The notes under the pieces were generated by a model. That model saw nothing but the letters and a program-made list of their open reading frames with translations. It did no database searches and was not told the origin of the DNA. Made by a program: the position numbers and the translations under genes. Below are positions 8,297 through 15,897 of a stretch of DNA of 16,927 nucleotides, in pieces. Positions within the stretch are counted from its first letter, which is position 1. Each line of letters starts with the position of its first letter. Origin of the DNA: Actinomycetota bacterium (GTDB lineage Bacteria > Actinomycetota > Thermoleophilia > Solirubrobacterales > Solirubrobacteraceae); the NCBI GenBank assembly GCA_005888335.1, contig VAWY01000084.1, positions 1 through 16,927 on the forward strand, written 5' to 3'.

Positions 8297-8405
8297 CGTT
8301 GTAAACGGAGATCGGCGAGATCCTCACCGCGCTTGACGCAGCCCGATGTGCTGGTTAACTGGCCGAAGGGGGGTACGTCCGTTTGACCCGAGGAGCTGAC
8401 CAGCG
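8297..8405. promoter_or_regulatory. Divergent intergenic region between the hydroxylase operon and the plus-strand genes
   Basis: These 109 bases separate two genes read outward and must hold the promoters of both unless one is read through. The stretch is noticeably less GC-rich than its surroundings (for example TTGTAAAC and GGTTAACTGG). I can see a plausible plus-strand promoter (listed separately) but no convincing minus-strand -35/-10 pair. It is a natural place for an operator of a local regulator. Confidence 0.6.
8333..8360 (+). promoter_or_regulatory. Putative sigma70-type promoter for the coiled-coil gene
   Basis: TTGACG (8333-8338) matches the -35 consensus in five of six bases, and TTAACT (8355-8360) follows after a 16-base spacer as a -10 candidate. 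The transcript would begin near 8367, about 40 bases before the ATG at 8406, and would include AGGAG at 8391-8395. TTGAC and TTAAC are rare strings in such GC-rich DNA, which raises their weight, but this is sequence matching only. Confidence 0.45.
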
Positions 8406-8786
8406 ATGTCCACGGCCGTGCTTCAAACCATGCGACCGGTGTCGGCCGGCGAGGTCGGCGAGCTGCGCAAGGATGTCGAGCGCCTGAAGAGCGCGATCGG
8501 CGCGATGTCGCGGGCCCTCGCCGAGGCCAACCGTGCCCGCGGGATCGCCGACGGCGAGGTCGCCGAGCACCGCCGCAGGCTCGGGGAGGCGCTCGAGCTG
8601 CGGGCCGATCTGGAGCGCCAGCTCGACCGGCTGGAGCGGGACCTCGGCCGGGAGCGCACCGCCACGGCGATCCGCGCCAGGCTCCTGGCCGACATCTTGC
8701 AGTCCAAGTGGTGGCGGCGCCGGCCGGCGATCGAGCGGGCGGCGCGCGTCGAGCTGCTGCTCGGCGGTTGTCAGAACTCCCAATAG
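8406..8786 (+). CDS. Small coiled-coil protein of unknown function
   Basis: I do not recognise this 126-residue protein. It has no signal peptide or membrane segment. Residues about 15-92 are charged and heptad-like (GELRKDVERLKSAI, then alternating Leu/Ala with Glu/Arg through RADLERQLDRLERDLG), predicting a long coiled coil and probably a dimer. The tail contains SKWWRRRPAIERAARVELL, a Trp-Trp-Arg3 patch that could touch nucleic acid or membrane, and ends CQNSQ. The ATG is preceded by AGGAG with ten-base spacing and a plausible promoter. Third positions are strongly G/C, and the gene starts a plus-strand run, 65 bases before the transporter. Minus-strand readings here lack start signals. 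It may be a scaffold or regulator; nothing shows which. Confidence 0.7.
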   Translation: MSTAVLQTMRPVSAGEVGELRKDVERLKSAIGAMSRALAEANRARGIADGEVAEHRRRLGEALELRADLERQLDRLERDLGRERTATAIRARLLADILQSKWWRRRPAIERAARVELLLGGCQNSQ

Positions 8787-8851
8787 GCGCGCGCGAACGT
8801 TGGACAGCGGTCCGATGCGGCCGGCCGCCCCGGCGGGCATCCTCCCGTGGG

Positions 8852-9727
8852 ATGACGCTGAACCTCGGACTCGGGCTGGCGCTGGTCTGCGCGGCCCTCA
8901 CACAACTCGGTTTCCTCTGCAAGCACCGCGGCGCCAACGCGATCCCGTCCATCGACCTCCGGCGCCCGCTGCGCAGCGCGCGGGCGCTGATCGGCTCGCG
9001 CTGGTTCGCGATCGGCATGGCCGTGACCGGCTGCGCGTGGCTGCTGCACGTCGCCGCGCTCGGCCTGGCGCCGCTGTCGGTCGTCCAGGCGGTGCTCTCG
9101 ACCGGCGTCGTCATGCTCGCGGTGTTCGGCGGCGCGCTCTTCGGCTGCACGGTCTCGCGGCGCCAGTGGCTCGGCGTCGCCATGACGGCGGCGGGGCTCG
9201 TCCTGCTCGTCGTCACGCTGCCCCGCCACCACGGCTCGGACTCCGCCTTCGCGTGGCCCGCGCTGCTCGCCTTCGAGGCCGGCATGCTCGTCATCGGGTC
9301 GGCCCTCGTCGCGGCGCCGCGCTTCGGCGCGCCGAGGCACCACCACGGCGCGGCGCTGGGCGCGGCGGCGGGCACGCTCTTCGGCGTCTCCGACGTGGCG
9401 GTCAAGGCGCTCACCGGCGTCGCCGCCCACGGTCCGCTGGCGATCGCCACCTCGCCGTGGGTGATCGTCGCCGGCGTTGCGGCGGTGCTCGCGTTCCTGA
9501 CATCGGCGCGCGGCTTCCAGCAGGGCGACGCGGTCCCGGTGATCGCGTGCACGTCGACCGGCGCCAACGTCACGTGCATCCTCGGTGGCATCCTCGTCTT
9601 CGGCGACGCGCTCGCGAGCGACGCGCTGCTCGTCGTCGTGCAGGTCGCCGCGTTCGCGCTCGTCGCCGTCGCGGCGGTGCTCACGCCGGCCGCCCACGGG
9701 CGTCCGCCCGCCGCCGCGCTCGCGTAG
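8852..9727 (+). CDS. DMT-superfamily (EamA-like) integral membrane transporter
   Basis: A 291-residue membrane protein with about nine or ten hydrophobic segments and short basic loops, the build of drug/metabolite transporter superfamily proteins. It begins with the helix LGLALVCAALTQLGFLCK. The second and third helices hold GCAWLLHVAALGLAPLSVVQ and STGVVMLAVFGG, typical of the first half of the DMT repeat; the second half contains GTLFGVSDVAVKALTGV, and then VPVIACTSTGANVTCILGGILVFGD. It also recalls the NIPA-like branch of the superfamily. The substrate is unknown. I chose the ATG at 8852 because the first helix starts just after it; Shine-Dalgarno is poor, and longer in-frame readings from 8708 run through the previous gene and give non-protein-like sequence. 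Confidence 0.82.
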   Translation: MTLNLGLGLALVCAALTQLGFLCKHRGANAIPSIDLRRPLRSARALIGSRWFAIGMAVTGCAWLLHVAALGLAPLSVVQAVLSTGVVMLAVFGGALFGCTVSRRQWLGVAMTAAGLVLLVVTLPRHHGSDSAFAWPALLAFEAGMLVIGSALVAAPRFGAPRHHHGAALGAAAGTLFGVSDVAVKALTGVAAHGPLAIATSPWVIVAGVAAVLAFLTSARGFQQGDAVPVIACTSTGANVTCILGGILVFGDALASDALLVVVQVAAFALVAVAAVLTPAAHGRPPAAALA

Positions 9728-9733
9728 CCGCCT

Positions 9734-9754
9734 CGCCGCCGGCGGCGTTACAGT
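9734..9754 (+). promoter_or_regulatory. GC palindrome followed by a -10-like TACAGT upstream of the PucR-type gene
   Basis: The 54-base gap between the transporter and the regulator holds a perfect 14-base palindrome (9734-9747, CGCCGCCGGCGGCG) followed at once by TACAGT (9749-9754), which fits a TAnnnT -10 element. No clear -35 is present. The palindrome could be a regulator half-site pair or a weak terminator stem, but it lacks a T-run and such GC strings can arise by chance here. Confidence 0.3.
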
Positions 9755-9781
9755 CGGGCGAAGCGAACGAGGAGGCCGCGA

Positions 9782-10942
9782 GTGGCGACGACGACGCCGG
9801 GCTCGGAGCGGGTGACCCCGCGCGTCGTCGGCGGGCTGGTCTCCGACATCGAGTCCGAGCTCGACGCGCTCGTCGCGGGGATCGCCGAGCGCATCCGCGC
9901 CGAGATCCCCGACTTCCGCCGGCTGCCGGTCGAGACGCTCCAGGGGGCGATCCGCGGCAACGTCCGGCGCGCGCTGGCCGCGCTGCGGGAGCTGCGCGCG
10001 CCGACGGACGACGAGCTCGAGGGCGCGGCGGCCATCGGGCGCGAGCGCGCCGAGCAGGGGCTGACGGTCGACGCGGTGCTGCACGCCTATCGCGTCACGG
10101 TGAGCGCGCTGTGGTCGCGCTTCGGCGAGCTGGCCCGCGAGCGCAGCGCCGACGTGGCGAGCGTGCTGGCCTTCTCCGAGACGCTGTGGCTGTGGGCCGA
10201 CGCCGTGATGGACGTCGTCGCCACCGCGCACCGCGAGGTCGAGCTCGAGCACGCGCGCGAGGACCAGCAGCGCCGCGACGCGTTCGTGCTCGCGGTCGTC
10301 CAGGGGACCGCCGACGCGGCCGACCTGCGGAGCGAGGGCTCGGCCTACGGCCTCGACACCGAGCGCGACTACATCCCGTTCCGGGCGCGCACGGCCAACG
10401 GCGATCCGCGGCCGCTCCCGCGCCGCGTGGCGCTGGGGCTGGCCGGCGACGGAGGCCTCGTGACGGCGCTCGACCACGACCTCGTCGGCATCGCGCTGCG
10501 CCCGCCGACGCCCATCGCCGGGGTGGTCGCCGGGATCGGCCCGCCCGCGCGGCTGGCATCGCTGGCGGGCGCCTTCGCGCTCGCCTGCCGCGCGCTGCAG
10601 ACCGCGCTGGCCTTCGGCCAGGAGGGCGTCTTCTCGCTCTCGGACCTGTCGATCCGGCCCGCCGTCCTCGTCGACGAGGCGCTGGGCGAGGCCTTCGCCG
10701 CCCGCTACCTGGACCCGCTCGCCGACCTGGGCCGCCTCGGCGCCGAGCTCGAGACCACGCTGCGCACGTGGTTCGACCAGGGCATGCGCGTCGAGGAGAC
10801 CGCGCGGGCGCTGCACGTGCACCCGAACACGCTGCGCCACCGCCTGCACCGCTTCGAGGAGAGCACGGGCGCGAGCCTGCGCCAGCCGTCGGACCTCATC
10901 GAGCTCTGGTGGGCGCTCGAGCGGCGGCGGCTGGGCGCATGA
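9782..10942 (+). CDS. PucR/CdaR-type transcriptional regulator with C-terminal HTH
   Basis: A 386-residue cytoplasmic regulator. The C-terminus carries the PucR-type helix-turn-helix, VEETARALHVHPNTLRHRL and RFEESTG (337-363), the best signature in the protein. The middle (about 180-300) looks like the degenerate GGDEF-like region of CdaR/PucR proteins, and the N-terminus (about 15-160) is all-helical (ELDALVAGIAERIRAEIP, then GLTVDAVLHAYRVTVSALW), probably the signal-sensing part. Family members control purine, glycerate or other catabolic genes, usually as activators. The GTG start is well supported by GAGGAGG at 9769-9775 with six-base spacing; a -10-like TACAGT lies upstream. It shares a strand with the preceding transporter, and its nearness to the molybdenum hydroxylase operon suggests a target, though that is inference. 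Confidence 0.88.
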   Translation: MATTTPGSERVTPRVVGGLVSDIESELDALVAGIAERIRAEIPDFRRLPVETLQGAIRGNVRRALAALRELRAPTDDELEGAAAIGRERAEQGLTVDAVLHAYRVTVSALWSRFGELARERSADVASVLAFSETLWLWADAVMDVVATAHREVELEHAREDQQRRDAFVLAVVQGTADAADLRSEGSAYGLDTERDYIPFRARTANGDPRPLPRRVALGLAGDGGLVTALDHDLVGIALRPPTPIAGVVAGIGPPARLASLAGAFALACRALQTALAFGQEGVFSLSDLSIRPAVLVDEALGEAFAARYLDPLADLGRLGAELETTLRTWFDQGMRVEETARALHVHPNTLRHRLHRFEESTGASLRQPSDLIELWWALERRRLGA

Positions 10943-11018
10943 TGGCGGCTGGCCCGCGGCGATAGCTACCCTCAGCGCCCCACGCCGGGCTTCCGGCCGG
11001 ACTCCGCACCGAGACCAA

Positions 11019-12164
11019 GTGACGGCGAGCATCACAGACGTTGACGTCTCGGTCGACGCCCGCTACCTCCAACGCCCGGGGATCGGGATCTCCGTGTACG
11101 TGGCCGGCGTCATCCGGCAGTTGCTCGACCACGACGCGAGGGTGACGCTGCTCACCGACGCGGCCGACCACGGCGACCGGCTGCGCGAGGACTATCCCGG
11201 CGCGGCGGTCGTCGTGCTCGAGGGGCGCAGCGGCTTCCTGTGGGAGCAGTGGACGCTGCCGCGCTATCTGCGCCGCCGCGGGCACGCCGTCCACATCGCC
11301 GGCGCCAACTACGGGCTGCCGCTCGCACCGGTCGGGGCCACGCGGCTCGTGCTGATCGTCCACGACCTGATCCCGCTGCGCATGCCGCGGATGTATCTCC
11401 TCTCGCGGCCGGCGTGGGCGGTCAAGTACCTGCTGTCGACCCTGATCGCCCTGCCGCGCGCGGCGCTGATCGTCACGCCGTCGCAGGCGACGGCCGACGA
11501 CGTCCGGCGCTGGGCCCGGCACCGGCGCGTCGGGGTGCGCTATCCGCCCCTGACCGGGGCGCCCGCGGCGAGCGACGTGCCCGAGCTGCCGTCGGGCTGG
11601 CCGCGCCGGTTCCTGCTCTACAACGGCGGGCTCGACCCCCGCAAGAACGTGGGCCGCCTCCTCGAGGCGTTCAGGCTCTACCGGCGCGACGGCGGCGACC
11701 ATGACCTCGTCCTGATGGGGCGCGGCTACGAGCCCTACCTGCCGGTCGCCCAGCGGCTGGGCATCGAGGCCGCGGTCCGGATGCCCGGCTACGTCGACGA
11801 GGCGACCAAGCTCGCCGCGACGGCGCACGCGGGGGCGATGGTCTATCCGTCGTCGTGGGAGGGCTTCGGCCTTCCCGTGCTGGAGGCGCTCGGCGCCGGG
11901 ACGCCGGTGGTCAGCGGGACGCGCGGATCGCTGCGCGAGGTGGGCGGCGACGCGGTGGTCTACGTGGACGTCGACGACGCCGCCTCGATCGCGAGCGGCA
12001 TCGCGCGGGCGCTGGAACCCGGGCGCCGCGACCGCGTGCGAGCGCTCGCGCCCCGCCAGCTGGCCTCGCTCGTGACGCCGGCGGACGCGGATCCGCTGCT
12101 CGCCTTCGTTCAGCGCTCGGGCGCCGGGGCGAGCAGCGCCGCCGCGACCGGGGCGGGCGTGTAG
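11019..12164 (+). CDS. Glycosyltransferase, GT4 type (GT-B fold)
   Basis: A 381-residue cytoplasmic or membrane-associated enzyme that transfers a sugar from an activated donor to a growing glycan. The N-terminal domain includes DARYLQRPGIGISVYV (the Gly-rich loop typical of the family) and LIVHDLIPL (112-120). The C-terminal donor-binding domain has NGGLDPRKNVGRLLEAF (202-218), VLMGRGYE, and the E-x7-E motif SSWEGFGLPVLEALGAGTP with Glu281 and Glu289. The GTG at 11019 is the only sensible start near the first beta-strand (DVDVSVDARY), although its Shine-Dalgarno is weak; TACCCT at 10967-10972 in the 76-base upstream gap might be a -10. Its last 55 bases overlap the 3' end of the opposite-strand GT2 gene. 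The context suggests surface polysaccharide assembly; the sugar and linkage are unknown. Confidence 0.9.
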   Translation: MTASITDVDVSVDARYLQRPGIGISVYVAGVIRQLLDHDARVTLLTDAADHGDRLREDYPGAAVVVLEGRSGFLWEQWTLPRYLRRRGHAVHIAGANYGLPLAPVGATRLVLIVHDLIPLRMPRMYLLSRPAWAVKYLLSTLIALPRAALIVTPSQATADDVRRWARHRRVGVRYPPLTGAPAASDVPELPSGWPRRFLLYNGGLDPRKNVGRLLEAFRLYRRDGGDHDLVLMGRGYEPYLPVAQRLGIEAAVRMPGYVDEATKLAATAHAGAMVYPSSWEGFGLPVLEALGAGTPVVSGTRGSLREVGGDAVVYVDVDDAASIASGIARALEPGRRDRVRALAPRQLASLVTPADADPLLAFVQRSGAGASSAAATGAGV

Positions 12165-13057
12165 AGCCGGCGCAGCCGCTCGACGTAGGCCTCGTCGTGC
12201 TGCCCCGCGGCGATGGCGCGCCTTCGCTTCGCGCCCAGCCAGCGCTGGTGGGTCGCCCACCACGCGGCCGCCCAGAGGCCGGCGAGGCGCTCAGCGCGGT
12301 CTGCCCGGGGCCTGATCGCCCCGCCCAGGTACTCGGCGACGGCGCTCGCGGTCATCCGGCGCCAGCGCCCACGCGGAAAATGTTTGGCGATCCAGATCAG
12401 GCGGTTGCGCTTGGCGAGGTAGCTGCGGCGCACGGGGATGCGGTCCGAGCTCATCCCGCGCTTGTGCCAGACGCGCATGGCGGGCTCGTAGAAGACGCCC
12501 CAGCCCGCGGCCAGGGCCCGGGCGCAGAGGTCCGCCTCCTCGTAGTAGGCGAAGAAGTCGTCGTCGAGGCCGCCCAGCTCCTCCCAGGCCGCGCGGCGGA
12601 TGAGCAGGTGGCTGCCGTCGACCGACGCCACCTGGCCGCGGCGCACCTCCACGTCGAGCAGCTGCGTGAAGCCGGCATCGGGGTCGACACGGGGAATGGT
12701 GTGGCCGGAGCGCCCGCCCACGATGCCGACGCCGTCGTCGCTCATCGCCTCGAGCCCGCGATCCAGCCAGTCGTCGGCGAGGCGCAGATCGTTGTTGAGC
12801 AGCGCGACGAAGCTCCCCCGCGTCGCCGCGGCCCCCGCGTTCATGCCGCCGGTGAACCCGCGGTTCTCGTCCAGCGCGATCAGGCGCCACCGCCCGCCCG
12901 CGAGCCGCGCTCGGGTCTCGGCGGTGCTCTCGTTGTCGACGACGACGATCTCCTTCTCCACGTCGCGGCGCTGGCGCAGGATCGTCTCGATGCAGCCGCG
13001 CGTCGACGCCTCGTTGCGCCAGTTGAGGACGACGAAGCTGACCAGCGGCGCTCTCAC
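12110..13057 (-). CDS. Glycosyltransferase family 2 (rhamnosyltransferase-like)
   Basis: A 315-residue GT-A fold enzyme. Motifs in order: VSFVVLNWRNEA (6-17), EIVVVDNESTAET (36-48), DENRGFTGGMNAGAAATRG (63-81), the metal/nucleotide-binding LLNNDLR (87-92 region), VDGSHLLIRRAAWEELGGLDD (147-166) and FFAYYEEADLCAR (168-180), which holds the acidic pair thought to supply the catalytic base. This pattern is that of WbbL/rhamnosyltransferase-type GT2 proteins; the actual sugar is a guess. The C-terminus is rich in Arg and Trp and probably lies at the membrane. The GTG start at 13057 overlaps the flippase stop as GTGA, so the two genes are coupled. The gene converges on and overlaps the GT4 gene by 55 bases at its 3' end. 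Confidence 0.92.
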   Translation of the reverse strand: MRAPLVSFVVLNWRNEASTRGCIETILRQRRDVEKEIVVVDNESTAETRARLAGGRWRLIALDENRGFTGGMNAGAAATRGSFVALLNNDLRLADDWLDRGLEAMSDDGVGIVGGRSGHTIPRVDPDAGFTQLLDVEVRRGQVASVDGSHLLIRRAAWEELGGLDDDFFAYYEEADLCARALAAGWGVFYEPAMRVWHKRGMSSDRIPVRRSYLAKRNRLIWIAKHFPRGRWRRMTASAVAEYLGGAIRPRADRAERLAGLWAAAWWATHQRWLGAKRRRAIAAGQHDEAYVERLRRLYTPAPVAAALLAPAPER

Positions 13058-14571
13058 GCCGGTGCCCGCAGGACGCGGCGGCCGACGGAGTGCGCAAGCT
13101 GGAGGTAGGTGCCTCGCTCCTCGCGGTCGAGCAGCAGGGCGGCGACGATCAGGACGCCGACGAAGGCGCCCGCGAAGCACATGAACTCGACGAGCGAGCC
13201 GAACTCGACGTCGGCCGGCGCCCACCGCAGCGCGCCGTACGCGAGCGCGCTGATCGCGACGGGCAGCACGAGCCGCCGGTAGATCCGCTGCAGCGGCAGG
13301 CCGACGAGGCGCGCCGCATACGGGATGTAGAAGCCGAAGGCGGCGACGCTGGTCGGGATCGTCGTCCCCAGGGCCACGCCGAGGATGCCGATGTGGTGGG
13401 CGAGGACGATGCTCAGCGTCAGGTTGACGCACGCCTCCAGCACGGCGGCGACCGACATGATCCGCTGGCGCCCGAGCGCGAGCAGCACCTGCGTCGCCGT
13501 GGCCTGGACCGAGAGGGCGAGGATGCCGAAGACGAGCGCCACGAGCGTCGCCGCCGAGCCCTCGAGGCTGGGGCCGACCCACAACCGCAGGAAGTCCGTC
13601 CCCCAGACCGCGAACAGGACGAGGAACGGGCAGACGAAGAGCGTCACGACCCGCGTGGCCTCGATGAGCAGGCGCCGGAGCCCCTCGTGCTGGCCCTGCG
13701 CGTGCAGCGACGAGGCGGCGGTGAGCGAGACGGAGTTGAACTGGTCGGTGAGCCGGCGGATCGCCGTGGCGGGTCCCAGCGCGACCGCGTACTGGGCGAC
13801 CGCGACGGTGCTGAGGACGGCCCCGACGACGATCGCGTCGACGTCCCAGATCACCCTCGCCGCGACGTTGACGACGAACATCCACGCGCTCACGCCGATG
13901 ACGGTTCGGGCGACGCGGCGGTCGAAGCGCCGCGGAGACGGCACGATGCGGAAGGCCCGGGCGGCATACGCGATCTTCGCCGCGAAGGCCGCGGCGGCGA
14001 CCGAGAAGTTCACGATCGCCAGGCTGACGAGACCACCGCCGAGCTTGACGACGACGACCGCGATGGCGGTGGCCGCCAGCGACTGGACGATGACGATCAC
14101 GTTCTGCTGGGCGTAGTGCCCGAACCCCTGGTTGATCCCGGTGTAGAGGCCGGCCGGGAAGGTCAGGCCGATCGTCGCCACCATGATCACGAAGGCGGTG
14201 GTGAACTCGCCGAGGTGCGGGCCGGACAGGTTGAACGCGTGCCCCACGAACGGCGCGGCCGCGGCGCCGGCGGCGAGCGCGACCAGGCCGATCGCGCTGT
14301 ACATCACGAGCCCGGTGCTGGCGATCCTGTTGAGCTCGTGCCGGTCGCTGAGGTGGGCGCGCTGCGCGACCATCCGCATGACGGTCAGCCCGATGCCGAG
14401 GTCGAGCAGCGAGGCGTAGCCCATGATCGCGCCGATCAGGGCCCACGCGCCGAAGCTGCCCTTGCCGAGGCTGTGGAGCAGGATCGGCGTCGCGACGAAA
14501 CCGGTCAGCGAGACGCAGATCGAGCCGAGGTAGTTGAAGAAGACGCTTCCGACGATCTTTCGGGCGTTCAT
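13054..14571 (-). CDS. Polysaccharide flippase, Wzx/MATE-like (MOP superfamily)
   Basis: A 505-residue integral membrane protein with roughly 12-14 hydrophobic helices, the size and layout of O-antigen/exopolysaccharide flippases that move lipid-linked glycan units across the cytoplasmic membrane. The N-terminus KIVGSVFFNYLGSICVSLTG followed by PILLHSLGKGSFGAWALIGA matches the conserved start of the family (helix 1, then L-G-x-x-x-F-G-x-W). Further landmarks are DLGIGLTVMRMVAQ, FPAGLYTGINQGFGHY and VWGTDFLRLWVG. The ATG at 14571 overlaps the stop of the glycoside hydrolase gene as ATGA, with AAGGA just upstream. Its own stop overlaps the GT2 start. The partner polymerase and priming transferase are not in the window. 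Confidence 0.9.
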   Translation of the reverse strand: MNARKIVGSVFFNYLGSICVSLTGFVATPILLHSLGKGSFGAWALIGAIMGYASLLDLGIGLTVMRMVAQRAHLSDRHELNRIASTGLVMYSAIGLVALAAGAAAAPFVGHAFNLSGPHLGEFTTAFVIMVATIGLTFPAGLYTGINQGFGHYAQQNVIVIVQSLAATAIAVVVVKLGGGLVSLAIVNFSVAAAAFAAKIAYAARAFRIVPSPRRFDRRVARTVIGVSAWMFVVNVAARVIWDVDAIVVGAVLSTVAVAQYAVALGPATAIRRLTDQFNSVSLTAASSLHAQGQHEGLRRLLIEATRVVTLFVCPFLVLFAVWGTDFLRLWVGPSLEGSAATLVALVFGILALSVQATATQVLLALGRQRIMSVAAVLEACVNLTLSIVLAHHIGILGVALGTTIPTSVAAFGFYIPYAARLVGLPLQRIYRRLVLPVAISALAYGALRWAPADVEFGSLVEFMCFAGAFVGVLIVAALLLDREERGTYLQLAHSVGRRVLRAPA

Positions 14572-15833
14572 GGGTCCTTGACGAGGGCCGCGCCGCGGGA
14601 CGACGGAGCAGCCGGCTCTCCCGCGAGCCGGTGGGGGTCAGCGACGGCCGAGGGTAGCCGCGCGGCGCGACGGGGACCGGCGGATGGCGCGAACCCGGCG
14701 CCGTGGCGCTCGCCTGCGGGCGGGCTTCGTCGCCTTGGGCTTGCCGCGGTGGTCGGCAGCGGAGCGCCGGCGACGGGAGCCGGCGAAGCGGCCGGAACGG
14801 CGTCGCCGTTGGTGCCCGCAGGAGCGGCGAGACCGGCGGGCTCGGCCCCTGCGTCAGCGCCGAAGTGCGCCCGATACGCCGCCAGGCTCAAGGGGCCCGT
14901 CGCGAGCTGCGTCGCCCAGTCGTGGGCGTAGAAGTACGACTGGTAGGCGACGGGATTGCGCTCGACCACGGAGGCGATCCCGTTGACGTAGGTGGGGTTG
15001 TCACCGCCGGCGAAGGCGACGTTCGCCGGCCCGACGCCCCACTCGGGGATGCTCAGCGGCTTGCCGTGCGCCTTCGCGAACGCGAGCACCTCGCGGATGC
15101 CGCTGCGGCGGTTGTAGACCGCGTTCCACCGGTCGACGCCGGCGGGCACGCCTGCGTCGTACGCGTCGATGCCAACGAAGTCGACGACGTCGTCGCCGGG
15201 GTAGTACTTGTCGAGCGGGATCGCCCGGTAGCCGCCGTTGACGCACCAGTCGAAGCGGAAGTTCGCGCCCGGCACCGACCGCATCGCGAGCACGGTGCGC
15301 CGCCAGAACTGCCGCCAGAGGTCGAACTCGGCGTCGGTGCTGCCGATCGAGTCCGGGTACCAGTCGCCGTTGGCCTCGTGCGCCAGGCGGATCACCGCGC
15401 TGCCGACGCCGGCGGCGACGAGGTTGCGCGCCAGCGTGCGAGCGTGCTCGTCGTAGTCGCCGCGCGCGCCGGCCTGGCGCCAGTCCTTCGTGTTCTCCGA
15501 GGCGGGGAAGAGGTTCTGCGTGATGATCAGCTGGCGGTCATGGCCGGCCGCCGTGGCCCAGCCCGACCAGTTGAGGTCGGGATCGCGGTGCGTGAGGTAC
15601 CACGGGGACTCCCATCCGGCCCAGTCGGGCGCCGCGTCGTTGTAGACGAGCACGCAGTCGACGTCGCGGCCGACCAGGCGCTCGAACTCGCGCAGGACGC
15701 TCTGGCGGTGCGCGCTGTAGACGCAGACGCGCTTGGCGTCGCCGTCGATGGGCGTGATCGCCGCCCGCGCGCCGGCGACGGGGCTCGCGAGGGCCACGAG
15801 CGCGACGCCGGTGGCAATGGCGCTGGACCGCAT
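14568..15833 (-). CDS. Secreted GH26-like glycoside hydrolase with low-complexity C-terminal tail
   Basis: A 421-residue protein with a signal peptide (MRSSAIATGVALVALASPVAG, cleavage near residue 24), so it acts outside the membrane. The catalytic barrel spans about 30-325. VIRLAHEANGDWYP (147-160) has the GH26 HE-x-NG-x-W pattern with acid/base Glu153, and PLSIPEWGVGP (259-269) has the nucleophile Glu264; VVDFVGIDAYDAG (216-228) is a typical barrel strand. GH26 enzymes cut beta-mannan and related glycans; the substrate here may be the locus's own polysaccharide. Residues about 330-421 are Ala/Pro/Arg-rich with no fold visible. The ATG at 15833 is chosen because the signal peptide begins there; its Shine-Dalgarno is weak. 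It follows the other hydrolase by 64 bases, and its stop overlaps the flippase ATG. Confidence 0.83.
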   Translation of the reverse strand: MRSSAIATGVALVALASPVAGARAAITPIDGDAKRVCVYSAHRQSVLREFERLVGRDVDCVLVYNDAAPDWAGWESPWYLTHRDPDLNWSGWATAAGHDRQLIITQNLFPASENTKDWRQAGARGDYDEHARTLARNLVAAGVGSAVIRLAHEANGDWYPDSIGSTDAEFDLWRQFWRRTVLAMRSVPGANFRFDWCVNGGYRAIPLDKYYPGDDVVDFVGIDAYDAGVPAGVDRWNAVYNRRSGIREVLAFAKAHGKPLSIPEWGVGPANVAFAGGDNPTYVNGIASVVERNPVAYQSYFYAHDWATQLATGPLSLAAYRAHFGADAGAEPAGLAAPAGTNGDAVPAASPAPVAGAPLPTTAASPRRRSPPAGERHGAGFAPSAGPRRAARLPSAVADPHRLAGEPAAPSSRGAALVKDP

Positions 15834-15897
15834 CGTGCCGTGGGCATCGAGCGAGAGGCGGCACGCCTCCAGGCCCGACGCCGTGCTTGGCCGGATG

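Noticed and set aside
6275..8386. 703-codon plus-strand open frame
   Set aside because: Antisense to the ATPase-VWA gene, which has intact domain motifs on the minus strand; the plus reading is Arg/Val/Asp-rich noise.
8533..10965. 810-codon plus-strand open frame spanning three genes
   Set aside because: It crosses the coiled-coil, transporter and regulator genes in another frame, is Arg/Ala/Pro-rich and has no recognisable motif.
10943..11018. Possible terminator or hairpin in the gap before the GT4 gene
   Set aside because: Only short CCGG repeats around a CTT loop are present, with no T-run; too weak in such GC-rich sequence.
8771..11035. 754-codon minus-strand open frame
   Set aside because: Antisense shadow of the DMT transporter and PucR-type genes, both of which have better start signals and family features.
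12110..14446. Long minus-strand frame joining flippase region and GT2 as one protein
   Set aside because: Upstream of the GTG at 13057 the frame is a shadow of the flippase gene; the GTGA overlap and the start of the GT-A motif set the true boundary.
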